Below are positions 1 to 9,330 of a DNA stretch of 32,838 nucleotides, one piece after another. Origin of the DNA: Candidatus Azambacteria bacterium RIFCSPLOWO2_01_FULL_46_26 (GTDB lineage Bacteria; Patescibacteriota; Minisyncoccia; UBA9936); NCBI GenBank assembly GCA_001774105.1, contig MEYT01000012.1, forward strand, positions 1 to 32,838, given 5' to 3'. The translations under genes were made by a program, and so were the position numbers. The notes beneath the pieces were generated by a model that was not told where the DNA came from, made no database searches, and was given only the letters and a program-made list of their open reading frames with translations. Position 1 is the first letter of the stretch. The number at the start of each line of letters is the position of its first letter.

Positions 1-1
1 C

Positions 2-1036
2 TTTATTCTTCTCAAAAAAGAGATTCAAATTGACAATCACGGCGGGGCGAAGAATGAAGCGCGGATTTTGAACCAGGGGCTTCCTCTTCTTTCCCCTCCC
101 TCCGCCGCGATAAAACTCCCCAAAAAAATAAAAACCGCCGCGAAAGAAGCCCCCGCTTTTAACGTCGGCAACCAAATGCCCCGAACAAACGTTCTTCTTT
201 TGGGCATGAGCGGGCCGGGATACGAAGCGCCGGATTTAACCGACACGATTCTCGTCTTAAGCGTTGATCCATCCGCCGGTTCCGCGACGATGATTTCCCT
301 GCCCAGAGATCTTTACGTTGAAGTACCGGAAATTGAGGAGGGACGGAATTACTATGCCGGCTATTTTACAAAAATAAACGCCCTTTACCAGTTAAACAAA
401 AACAGCAGCGACTCCGAAGAATTCGCCGCGGGCTTGATTAAACAAAAAGTCGGCCAAATAACGGGACTTGAAATTAACAATTATATCTTAATGGATTTGG
501 AGGGATTGAAAGAAATTATTGACCAAATCGGCGGATTGAACGTATTCGTTGAAAAAGACGTTTTTGACCCGAGATTTCCGACAAAAAATTTCGCAACCGA
601 GACATTTGAACTGAAAAGCGGCTGGCGCTGGCTTGACGGACAAACCGCCTTAAGATACATCAGAACGCGGCATGACATTGAAGGGGACTTCGGCAGAATT
701 AAAAGACAGCAGGCCGTGCTTGAGGCGTTAAGAAAAAAAATATTGGGAATGAGCCCGCTCTGGGATTTGCCGAAAATCATTGAAATCGTCCGGACGCTGC
801 GGCGGGATTTCAAAACCGATTTGGACGTTCTGGACATAAAGCGGCTCTGGGACATATCAAGAAAAATTGACTCGTCCTCCAAAATAAAGCATATTGTTAT
901 TGACGCGAATCAGGAAAACGGTCTGCTTGAGGAAAGTACGGCGGTGCTGGGAGGCAAAACAGGATTCATCCTCGTGCCAAAAACGGGAGTGGAGGATTAC
1001 ACAGAAATACAAGACTTCATTCAAAATAATTTATAA
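2..1036 (+). CDS. LytR-CpsA-Psr (LCP) family protein, 5'-truncated at window edge
   Basis: ORF track starts at a TTG (68), but the frame is open to the window edge (FILLKKEIQIDNHGGAKNEARIL...). LCP-type motifs: 'TDTILVLSVDP', 'MISLPRDLYVEVP', 'INALYQ', 'LRYIRTRHDIEGDFGRIKRQQ'. Confidence 0.9.
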   Translation, partial: FILLKKEIQIDNHGGAKNEARILNQGLPLLSPPSAAIKLPKKIKTAAKEAPAFNVGNQMPRTNVLLLGMSGPGYEAPDLTDTILVLSVDPSAGSATMISLPRDLYVEVPEIEEGRNYYAGYFTKINALYQLNKNSSDSEEFAAGLIKQKVGQITGLEINNYILMDLEGLKEIIDQIGGLNVFVEKDVFDPRFPTKNFATETFELKSGWRWLDGQTALRYIRTRHDIEGDFGRIKRQQAVLEALRKKILGMSPLWDLPKIIEIVRTLRRDFKTDLDVLDIKRLWDISRKIDSSSKIKHIVIDANQENGLLEESTAVLGGKTGFILVPKTGVEDYTEIQDFIQNNL

Positions 1037-1054
1037 AATCAAGAGGCAAGAATT

Positions 1055-1648
1055 ATGTTTTTAATCATCGGCCTGGGTAATCCGGGCAAAGAATACGAAA
1101 AAACGAAACACAACGCCGGTTTCAGAACGGTTGATTTTTTGGCCGGGAAATATGATTTGGAGTGGACAGACGAATCCAAAAAATTGCTTTCTGAAGTATC
1201 ATCGGGAAAAATCGACTCTCAAAAAGTTATTCTGGCTAAACCCCTTACGTTTATGAACAATTCCGGCAAAGCGGTCGCGCTCTTAACTAAAAGCTATAAG
1301 CCTTCGTCCCGAGCTCAGGCCGAGGGGCTAAAAGCCGCAAGCTGTTTCATTTTCCACGACGATTCTGATTTGCCGCTGGGAAAGATAAAAATTTCTTTCG
1401 GAAAAAGTTCCGGAGGGCACAAGGGAGTTGAATCAATTATCAAGGCATTAAAAACAAAGGAATTTTGGAGGATAAGAATCGGCATTCAATCGTCCAAAAA
1501 ACATATCCGGGCGGAAAAACTCGTCCTGCAAAAATTCAAGCCGGAGGAAGAAAAAGTTTTCGCGAAAGTCGTCAAAACGGCGGCCGAAGCGGCTGAAACA
1601 ATGATTTTAGAAAGCCCTGAAAAAGCGATGTCGCTGTTCAACAAATAA
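1055..1648 (+). CDS. pth: Peptidyl-tRNA hydrolase
   Basis: N-terminus 'MFLIIGLGNPGKEYEKTKHNAGF', 'PLTFMNNSGKAV', 'HDDSDLPLGKIKI', 'GGHKGVESI'. Purine-rich SD-like AAGAGG upstream. Carries an extra ~14-17 aa segment (see findings). Confidence 0.97.
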   Translation: MFLIIGLGNPGKEYEKTKHNAGFRTVDFLAGKYDLEWTDESKKLLSEVSSGKIDSQKVILAKPLTFMNNSGKAVALLTKSYKPSSRAQAEGLKAASCFIFHDDSDLPLGKIKISFGKSSGGHKGVESIIKALKTKEFWRIRIGIQSSKKHIRAEKLVLQKFKPEEEKVFAKVVKTAAEAAETMILESPEKAMSLFNK

Positions 1649-3639
1649 TGAAGAGGGAGCAAGATGAAACAACAAATGAAATTCTAATTGCCGGGCTTAC
1701 CCCATACTTTCTGGAAAAGCCATTGTTTTGGTTTCGGGAAAATCTGACCAAAATAAAATTATCGGCGAAAACGCAATCTTGGTGGCGGAATCGGACGCTT
1801 TTTTTGAAAAAAGATCAAAAAATCGCGCTGTCGAGTTTTTTGCGGCGGCTGGACGAATTGGGATACGAAAAAGTCCAAAAAAATTCTTTGCCCGGAGAAT
1901 TTTCGCGCCTTGGCGGAACAATCGAGATTTTTCCGATAAATTCAGGCTGTCCGCTCCGAATCGAATTTTTCGGCAACCGGATTGAAAACGTCGCCGTCTT
2001 GCCGAAAGAAATCGGCGACGAAGATCGCCTGCTAATTTTAAACCGAAAAATCGGTTCAAAAAAGAAAGCCGAGCTTCTTAAAAATCTTTTGCCGGGCGAC
2101 TACGTCGTACACGTTGACCACGGCATCGGCATTTATCGGGGAATCACCGTTCAAGACGGAACAAATTATTGCGTCATTGAATACGCGCCGCCGCGGGAAG
2201 GCAAAGAACCGGACCGTCTTTACGTGCCGGAAAATCAACTGGGAAAAATTGACCGATACGTCGGTTTTACCCAACCGAAAATTCATCGCTTGGGCGGAGA
2301 ACTCTGGCTGAAAACGAAAAAACGGATCAAGGAAGATGTTGAAAAATTCGCCAGAGAACTTTTGGAAACCTACGCCAAAAGAGAAATCACCCGCCGGACG
2401 CCTTATCCGCCCGACGATCAAATTCAAAAAGAATTCGAGCAATCGTTCGAGCACATTGAAACCGAGGATCAATTGCAAGCGATCCGGGAAATCAAAAACG
2501 ACATGGAATCGGAACGGCCGATGGATCGTTTGATTTGCGGGGACGTCGGCTTCGGAAAAACCGAAGTTGCTTTGAGGGCGGCTTTTAAGGCGGCGTGGAG
2601 CGGCCGACAGGTAACGGTGCTGTGCCCGACGACGATTTTGGCCGACCAGCATTTCCAGACCTTTCAGGAAAGGCTGAAAAATTTTCCTTTGCGGCTCGCG
2701 GTTTTGAGCCGCTTTGAGTCCAAGAAAAAACAAAGCGACGCCGTCAAAAAAATCGCGGAAGGAAAAATCGACATTATCATCGGCACCCACCGGCTTTTGT
2801 CGAAAGACGTCGTTTTTAAAAATCTCGGACTTTTAATCATTGACGAGGAACAAAAATTCGGCGTCCGGCAAAAGGAAAAATTGAAAAAATTCAGAAATGA
2901 AATCGACATTTTAAGTTTATCGGCGACTCCGATTCCAAGAACCCTGCAATTTTCGCTTTTTGGCCTGAGGTCTTTGAGTTTAATCTCAACCCCGCCGCCG
3001 GGCCGCCGGCAAATCGAAACGAAAATCCTGCCTTACTCGAAAGAAACGATTAAAAAAGCGATTGAAGAGGAACTGAACAGAAAAGGCCAGATTTATTTTC
3101 TGCACAATCGGGTTGAAACAATCGGAAAAGTGGCGCGAAATTTAAAACAACTGGTTCCAAAAGCGAAAATCGCGGTGGCGCACGGAAAAATGTCCGAGGA
3201 AGAATTGCGGCAAGCGATGAACGATTTCAGGCAAAATAAATTTAACGTTCTGGCGGCGACGACAATCATTGAAAACGGCCTTGACCTGCCGCAGGTAAAC
3301 ACTTTAATCGTCACAAACTGCGCGCGGCTGGGCCTTGCCCAAAGCTATCAAATACGCGGCCGAATCGGCCGGTCCCATAAAAAAGCGTACGCGTATTTTT
3401 TCTACGGCGAGCAAAAATTGGAAGGCAAAGCGCTTATGCGGCTCGAGGCCTTAAAGCGGGCGGAAGCCCTTGGGAGCGGCTACCGGCTTGCTGAGGCCGA
3501 TCTTGAAATAAGAGGCGCCGGAAACATCCTGGGCAAACAGCAGAGCGGAAACATCAACCAGATCGGATTAAATTTGTACTGCCACATACTGAATGAGGCG
3601 GTGGAACAAATAAAACAGATTTCGGAAAATATAAAATAG
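1648..3639 (+). CDS. mfd: Transcription-repair coupling factor-like helicase (contracted Mfd)
   Basis: CarD/TRCF RNAP-interaction module 'GDYVVHVDHGIGIYRGI', Walker A 'GDVGFGKTEVALRAA', 'DEEQKFGVRQKEKLK', 'LSATPIPRTLQFSL', 'RGRIGRSHKKAYAYFFY'. TAATG overlap with pth. Confidence 0.93.
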   Translation: MKREQDETTNEILIAGLTPYFLEKPLFWFRENLTKIKLSAKTQSWWRNRTLFLKKDQKIALSSFLRRLDELGYEKVQKNSLPGEFSRLGGTIEIFPINSGCPLRIEFFGNRIENVAVLPKEIGDEDRLLILNRKIGSKKKAELLKNLLPGDYVVHVDHGIGIYRGITVQDGTNYCVIEYAPPREGKEPDRLYVPENQLGKIDRYVGFTQPKIHRLGGELWLKTKKRIKEDVEKFARELLETYAKREITRRTPYPPDDQIQKEFEQSFEHIETEDQLQAIREIKNDMESERPMDRLICGDVGFGKTEVALRAAFKAAWSGRQVTVLCPTTILADQHFQTFQERLKNFPLRLAVLSRFESKKKQSDAVKKIAEGKIDIIIGTHRLLSKDVVFKNLGLLIIDEEQKFGVRQKEKLKKFRNEIDILSLSATPIPRTLQFSLFGLRSLSLISTPPPGRRQIETKILPYSKETIKKAIEEELNRKGQIYFLHNRVETIGKVARNLKQLVPKAKIAVAHGKMSEEELRQAMNDFRQNKFNVLAATTIIENGLDLPQVNTLIVTNCARLGLAQSYQIRGRIGRSHKKAYAYFFYGEQKLEGKALMRLEALKRAEALGSGYRLAEADLEIRGAGNILGKQQSGNINQIGLNLYCHILNEAVEQIKQISENIK

Positions 3640-3649
3640 AATCTAAAAT

Positions 3650-4738
3650 ATGACGAAAGAAACAAAATATTTTAACGCGTTCAATTTGACCGGGGTTCTC
3701 GGACCGTCGGGTTTCCGGAAATTGATTGATTTTTTCCCTTCTTTGGAAAACGCCTGGCGGGCGGGTGTTTCGGAATTGAAACAAGCCGGACTTTCGCAGG
3801 CAACCGCGGAAAAAATCGCGGAAAAAAGAAAAGGGATTGAACCGGAAAAAGAATTAGAAAAAATTGCGAAAGAAAACGTGAGGATTGTCACGATTGCGGA
3901 CGAAAAATATCCTGTCCGGCTTAAACAAATCGCCGATCCGCCGGCCATGCTTTACGTCAAAGGCGAAATTCTTAGCAAGGACGAACTTTGCCTCGGAGTC
4001 GTCGGTTCAAGGCAATATTCAAGCTACGGCAAAGAGGCGGCTTTGAAATTAGCCGGGGAACTGGCGGCTCAAGGAATAACGGTCGTCAGCGGTTTGGCTT
4101 TGGGAATTGACGCTTTTGCCCATCAAGCCGCTTTGAACGCGGGCGGACGGACTTTGGCGGTGCTCGGCTCGGGACTTGGCCGAAAAGTCATTTATCCGGC
4201 GAGCAATCAAAAATTAGCCGAAAAGATCGTTGAGTCCGGAGCGTTAATCAGCGAATTTCCTTTGGAAGCAAGAGCCAGAGTAGAATACTTTCCGATGCGC
4301 AACCGAGTTATCAGCGGCCTTTCTTTGGGCGTACTCGTAATTGAAGCGAAAGAAAAAAGCGGGGCTTTGATTACGGCGAATCAGGCGCTGGAGCAAAATC
4401 GCGAGGTCTTTGCCGTGCCCGGTTCGATTTTTTCGGCAAATTCCGCGGGCACAAACAATTTAATCAAGCAAGGAGCCAAAATCGCCGCCCGAGCCGAAGA
4501 TGTTTTGGAAGAATTAAACATCATGCCGATAAAAGAAAAAAGGACGGAATTTAAAGCGGAAAACCCCGAAGAAAAATTTATTTTTGACCTCATCGCGGAT
4601 TCTTCGGAACCCCTTCATATTGACAAAATCATTATTTTAAGCAAACTTAATGCAGCAATTGTCGGTTCCCGCTTAAGTTTGTTAGAATTAAAAGGACTGA
4701 TAAAAAATATCGGAGGCGGAAATTACATAAAAAAATGA
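3650..4738 (+). CDS. dprA: DNA-processing protein DprA
   Basis: 'YPVRLKQIADPPAMLYVKG', 'LGVVGSRQYSSYGKEA', 'VSGLALGIDAFAHQAAL', 'VLGSGLGRKVIYPASNQKLAEKI', 'NREVFAVPGSIFS..GTNNLIKQGA'. ATGA overlap with topA. Confidence 0.96.
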   Translation: MTKETKYFNAFNLTGVLGPSGFRKLIDFFPSLENAWRAGVSELKQAGLSQATAEKIAEKRKGIEPEKELEKIAKENVRIVTIADEKYPVRLKQIADPPAMLYVKGEILSKDELCLGVVGSRQYSSYGKEAALKLAGELAAQGITVVSGLALGIDAFAHQAALNAGGRTLAVLGSGLGRKVIYPASNQKLAEKIVESGALISEFPLEARARVEYFPMRNRVISGLSLGVLVIEAKEKSGALITANQALEQNREVFAVPGSIFSANSAGTNNLIKQGAKIAARAEDVLEELNIMPIKEKRTEFKAENPEEKFIFDLIADSSEPLHIDKIIILSKLNAAIVGSRLSLLELKGLIKNIGGGNYIKK

Positions 4739-6963
4739 AATTAGTCATCGTCGAGTCGCCAACCAAAGCGAAAACAATTAAAAAATTTTTGGGAAATGAT
4801 TACGTCGTCGAATCCTCTTACGGCCACGTCCGCGATTTGCCGAAATCAACCTTGGGCGTTGACGTTGAGGGTGATTTTCAGCCGAAGTACGTAATTCCGG
4901 TCAAAGCCAAAAATCGGGTGAAAGAATTGAAAGCCGAAGCGAAAAACGCCGAGGGCGTCATCCTTGCCAGCGACGAAGACCGGGAAGGAGAAGCAATAGC
5001 GTGGCACCTCGTTCAAGCTCTTGACTTGAACGAAATAAAAAGTAAAAAATCAAAAATCAAAAATGTCGAAAGAATCGTATTCCACGAAATAACGAAAAAA
5101 GCCATTGAGGAAGCATTAAAGAATCCTCGGGAGATCGACATGAATTTGGTTGACGCGCAACAGGCGCGCCGGGTTCTTGACCGGCTCGTCGGTTACGAGC
5201 TGTCCCCGTTTTTGTGGAAAAAAATAAGATACGGGCTTTCGGCCGGGCGCGTTCAATCGGCCGCGGTCAGGATGATCGTTGACCGGGAACGGGAAATCCA
5301 AAAATTCAAGCCGGAAGAATACCACACAATTTCCGCGGCACTGCGGAAATTGGAAATTCCAAATCCCGATATCCAAATTCCAAACCAATTTGAAGCGATG
5401 TTGAGCAAGATTGGGGAAAAAGCCCTAAAAAAGTTTGATATAAAAACAGAAAAAGAGGCGGAGAAAATTGTAAAGGATTTGGAAAAAGCCGAGTATAAAA
5501 TCGGCAAAATCGAGAAAAAAGAAACACAGAAAAATCCGTCGCCTCCTTTTACGACAAGCACGCTTCAGCAAACCGCGTCTTTGCGATACGGATATTCCAC
5601 AAAACAAACGATGATGCTCGCCCAACAGCTTTATGAAGGCGTGGACATCGGAGAAGAGGGGTCAACCGGCTTAATCACTTACATGCGAACCGATTCTTTG
5701 AATCTTTCCGAGGAATCGCTGGACAAAGCAAAAAATTTCATCGCGGCGAATTTTGGCGAAAATTACATTTTCACGCGGCGCTTTAAGACAAAATCGAAAT
5801 CGGCCCAGGAGGCGCACGAAGCGATCCGCCCGACCGATCCCGCGCGCGCCCCGGAAAGCGTTAAAAAGTTTTTAAATCCGAAACAATATAGACTCTATTC
5901 GCTCATCTGGAACCGTTTTATCGCTTCTCAAACCGCCCCCGCGATTTTTGATTCAACCGCGGTTGAAGTCGGCGCGAAATCAGGAACAGATTATGTTTTA
6001 AAGGCGAAAGGAATGACCTTGAAATTTGACGGATTTTTAAAAATTTATCCTTTAAAATTCAAGGAGGCGCAACTTCCGGAATTGAGCGAAAAAGAAAATG
6101 TGGAGCTCGTGAAAGTTGACGCCGAGCGGCATTTTACCGAACCGCCGCCCCGCTTCAACGAAGCGAGCTTGATCAAAGCGCTTGAAGAAAACGGTATCGG
6201 CCGCCCCTCAACCTACGCCCCGACAATCACCACGATTTTAGAACGCGGCTACGTTGAAAAAGATCAAAACCGCCGATTCACGCCGACCGAAATCGGAATT
6301 TTGGTGAATGACATGCTGGTTGAACATTTTCCGCAGATCGTTGACGTTCAATTCACCGCCAAAATGGAAGAAGAACTTGACGAAATCGCGCAAGGAAAAA
6401 TGAAATGGACGCCGGTCATCCGCGAATTTTACGAACCTTTCAAGGAAAATCTGACTAAAAAATACAAAGATGTCGAGAAGGCGATTGAAAAAACGGACAA
6501 AAAATGCCCGAAGTGCGGAGGCGATATCATCGTCAAATTCGGACGCTTCGGAAAATTTTACGCCTGTTCAAGATATCCGGAATGCAAGCACACCGAACCG
6601 CTTGAAGAGGAAAAAGAAATGGCAAAACAATACGAGGGCGAGATTTGCGAAAAATGCGGCAGTCCGATGGCGCTCAAACGGGGAAAATTCGGGGCGTTTT
6701 TGGGCTGTTCCAAATATCCGGAATGCAGCAACATCAAAAAAATTGAAAAAACAACGGGCGTCAAATGTCCGAAATGCGGCGTCGGCGAAATCATAGAGCG
6801 CCGCTCAAAGCGAGGCCGCGTTTTTTACGGCTGTAATAAATATCCTGACTGCGATTTCGCCTTATGGAACAGACCGGCCGGTGAAAAATGCCCCAAATGC
6901 GGATCGCTTCTTGTTTTTGCAGGCAAAGATAAAATTAAATGTTCGAACAAAGAATGCAACTAG
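4735..6963 (+). CDS. topA: DNA topoisomerase I (type IA)
   Basis: 'MKLVIVESPTKAKTIKKFLG', 'LASDEDREGEAIAWHL', 'GLITYMRTDS', 'GIGRPSTYAPTI', three C-terminal CxxC zinc ribbons. Confidence 0.98.
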   Translation: MKLVIVESPTKAKTIKKFLGNDYVVESSYGHVRDLPKSTLGVDVEGDFQPKYVIPVKAKNRVKELKAEAKNAEGVILASDEDREGEAIAWHLVQALDLNEIKSKKSKIKNVERIVFHEITKKAIEEALKNPREIDMNLVDAQQARRVLDRLVGYELSPFLWKKIRYGLSAGRVQSAAVRMIVDREREIQKFKPEEYHTISAALRKLEIPNPDIQIPNQFEAMLSKIGEKALKKFDIKTEKEAEKIVKDLEKAEYKIGKIEKKETQKNPSPPFTTSTLQQTASLRYGYSTKQTMMLAQQLYEGVDIGEEGSTGLITYMRTDSLNLSEESLDKAKNFIAANFGENYIFTRRFKTKSKSAQEAHEAIRPTDPARAPESVKKFLNPKQYRLYSLIWNRFIASQTAPAIFDSTAVEVGAKSGTDYVLKAKGMTLKFDGFLKIYPLKFKEAQLPELSEKENVELVKVDAERHFTEPPPRFNEASLIKALEENGIGRPSTYAPTITTILERGYVEKDQNRRFTPTEIGILVNDMLVEHFPQIVDVQFTAKMEEELDEIAQGKMKWTPVIREFYEPFKENLTKKYKDVEKAIEKTDKKCPKCGGDIIVKFGRFGKFYACSRYPECKHTEPLEEEKEMAKQYEGEICEKCGSPMALKRGKFGAFLGCSKYPECSNIKKIEKTTGVKCPKCGVGEIIERRSKRGRVFYGCNKYPDCDFALWNRPAGEKCPKCGSLLVFAGKDKIKCSNKECN

Positions 6964-6979
6964 TATAAGATTGAATTTT

Positions 6980-7013
6980 AAGAACGTCCGCCGACTGGCG
7001 GACGTTCTTTTTA
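6980..7013 (+). terminator. Intrinsic terminator after topA
   Basis: AAGAACGTCCGCC-gact-GGCGGACGTTCTT followed by TTTA; perfect 13-bp stem. Confidence 0.88.
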
Positions 7014-7028
7014 TTTCTATCACAAAAG

Positions 7029-7037
7029 TGGTATAAT
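7029..7037 (+). promoter_or_regulatory. Extended -10 promoter for the beta-propeller gene
   Basis: TGgTATAAT (TATAAT at 7032-7037), 13 nt before ATG at 7051; no convincing -35. Confidence 0.6.
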
Positions 7038-7050
7038 AAAAGAAAAAATT

Positions 7051-9132
7051 ATGAAAAAACAAATCAATAAAGAACTTATTTTTGTCCTTGTCTTAGGTCT
7101 GATAGCCGTTTTAACGCTCGGTATCGGTTATAGAACCATAATTCGTGAAGCCGCGCCGGAACCGCCGGCTGCTCCGCCCGAAATTCCTTCGGTTACTCCT
7201 CCGACGGCGACAGCGGAGAAAGGCGTCAAAAAATTCGCCTCGGAGGATGAGTTTAAGAAATATCTTCAGGAAGCGCAAGCTCAAGCCGAATATTTCGGAG
7301 GGTTCGGTTTGGGAATCGGCGGGGAGGTGATGCGCGAAATGATGCCGTCGATGGAAGCTCCCCAGATAATGGAGAAAGCCGCTCCCGCGGCCGCGCCGGA
7401 ACGGGTCTCGGAAACAACGGTTCAGGTTTCAGGGATTGACGAACCCGACATCGTTAAGACCGACGGCCAAGAAATATACTTCGCCTCCCGGTTGACGAGG
7501 ATTGTTGAGCCGATGCCTTTGATGGAGGAGGCGCCGGGAATTTCATTGCCAAAAATAATGCTTCCGATCAGAGAACAGGGAAACGTGAATGCCGTCAAAG
7601 CGTTCCCGCCGGGCGAATTGAAAAAGGACTCCCAAATTGACAAATTCGGAGACCTGCTTTTGAGCAAAAATACTTTGGTGATTTTTTCAGAAAGCAGATT
7701 TTATCCTTATTTCTATCCGTACAAAGATCAGGGAAGAAGCATTGCCGGATACGACGTCTCGGACGCGAAATCGCCGAAAAAGAAATGGGAGATCAAGCTG
7801 GACAAAAATACCCAGATCGCCGGCAGCCGGCTCTATAAAAACAAAATATATCTGGTAACCAAAAACCCCATCGCCGAATCGCGGCCATGCCCCATTCAAC
7901 CGCTAATCATGGAAGACACCCCGACAATCATTGACTGCAAAGAAATTTATCATCCGACAATACCGATTCCTTCTGACACGACTTTCACGGCATCAATCAT
8001 TGATCCGGCTTCGGGAAAGATTGAAAAAAACGTTTCTTTCGTCGGATCTTCGGCTTCTTCGGTTCTGTACGTGTCGGAAAACGCGCTTTATCTAACTTAT
8101 TCTTACAACGAAAGCGCACTCAAATTCATCGCTGATTTTTTCAAGACGAAAACGCAAGACATTGTTCCGGCTTCATTCATCCAAAAACTGGAAAAATTAT
8201 CCGGATACGACATCGGCGAAAACACCAAAATGCTGGAATTTCAGACAAACTGGCAAAAATATCTCACTTCTTTGGACGAAGACGAGCGATTGAAAATAGA
8301 AAACGAATTGTCAAACAGAATGTCGCAATACCACAAAGAACATAAACGGGAATTTGAAAAAACCGGGATTGTCAAAATAAGTTTGGACGACTTTAACGCA
8401 ATCGCGACCGGCAACGCCCCAGGCCGTCCTTTGAACCAGTTTGCGCTGGACGAATACAATAATCATTTGAGAATCGCGACGACCATCGGCCAGAGCGGCT
8501 TCGGATTTTTCGCGGGCCGCGGCGGAAGCGAAAGCGAGAATGATGTCTACGTGCTTGACGAAAAACTGAACATCCGCGGCTCGGTTCAGGGGCTTGGCTT
8601 GACCGAAAGAATTTATTCGGTTCGCTTCATTGAAGACAAGGGCTATGTCGTAACTTTCAGGCAAACCGATCCGCTTTACGTGCTTGATCTTTCCGATCCG
8701 GCAAAACCGGAATTGAAAGGCGAACTTAAAATCCCGGGCTATTCCGCCTATCTAAATCCGATCACCAAAGATAAAATTCTTGGATTCGGAAAAGAAGGCA
8801 GCCAGGTAAAAATTTCGCTTTTTGACGTTTCCCAGCCGACGCAACCGGCGGAAAAAGACAAGTATATTCTTGATGAATACTGGTCCGAGGTGCTTTCAAC
8901 ACACCACGCTTTTTTGCTTGATAAAAAGCATGAGATTTTCTTCCTGCCGGGAGGCAAAGGCGGCTATGTCTTTTCGTACAAGAACGACAAGCTTGAACTG
9001 CGCAAAGCAATCAGCGGCGTTTCCGCCAAAAGAGCCGTCTACATCAACGATTATTTGTACATCATCGCCGAGGACAAAATCACGGTGCTGAACGAAATTG
9101 ACTGGGAAAAAATCAACGAACTGGAACTTTGA
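7051..9132 (+). CDS. Secreted or membrane-anchored beta-propeller domain protein (PF09826-type)
   Basis: N-terminal TM/signal anchor 'ELIFVLVLGLIAVLTLGIGY', Pro/Ala linker, hallmark 'TTVQVSGIDEPDIVKTDGQEIYFAS', then propeller-like repeats. Confidence 0.85.
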   Translation: MKKQINKELIFVLVLGLIAVLTLGIGYRTIIREAAPEPPAAPPEIPSVTPPTATAEKGVKKFASEDEFKKYLQEAQAQAEYFGGFGLGIGGEVMREMMPSMEAPQIMEKAAPAAAPERVSETTVQVSGIDEPDIVKTDGQEIYFASRLTRIVEPMPLMEEAPGISLPKIMLPIREQGNVNAVKAFPPGELKKDSQIDKFGDLLLSKNTLVIFSESRFYPYFYPYKDQGRSIAGYDVSDAKSPKKKWEIKLDKNTQIAGSRLYKNKIYLVTKNPIAESRPCPIQPLIMEDTPTIIDCKEIYHPTIPIPSDTTFTASIIDPASGKIEKNVSFVGSSASSVLYVSENALYLTYSYNESALKFIADFFKTKTQDIVPASFIQKLEKLSGYDIGENTKMLEFQTNWQKYLTSLDEDERLKIENELSNRMSQYHKEHKREFEKTGIVKISLDDFNAIATGNAPGRPLNQFALDEYNNHLRIATTIGQSGFGFFAGRGGSESENDVYVLDEKLNIRGSVQGLGLTERIYSVRFIEDKGYVVTFRQTDPLYVLDLSDPAKPELKGELKIPGYSAYLNPITKDKILGFGKEGSQVKISLFDVSQPTQPAEKDKYILDEYWSEVLSTHHAFLLDKKHEIFFLPGGKGGYVFSYKNDKLELRKAISGVSAKRAVYINDYLYIIAEDKITVLNEIDWEKINELEL

Positions 9133-9166
9133 AAGAAAAACTTTGATGAGAAATAATGCTTAAAGA

Positions 9167-9198
9167 AAAACCCCATTTTTTTGGGGTTTTGTTTTTTT
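9167..9198 (+). terminator. Symmetric (likely bidirectional) terminator between convergent genes
   Basis: AAAACCCC-atttttttt-GGGGTTTT with a T-tract on the + strand and an A-tract upstream (T-tract on the - strand). Confidence 0.8.
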
Positions 9199-9330
9199 TG
9201 ACTTTCTTTTTTTGATGAAGGCGGTCCGTGGCTAATCGGACTCCTCTCAAGCTGTTGGCAAGAGCATGCGCCATTGTCACTACGCCCTCAAATAAAAGAT
9301 TAGCAGCCAAACCGCCTTGTGTCAAAAGTT

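Noticed and set aside
2056-2790. 244-aa antisense ORF within mfd
   Set aside because: Shadow ORF opposite a strongly conserved helicase; no independent motif or start signal.
4735-6963. Alternative genetic code (UGA recoding)
   Set aside because: TGA terminates dprA and the beta-propeller gene at the expected positions, so code 11 applies.
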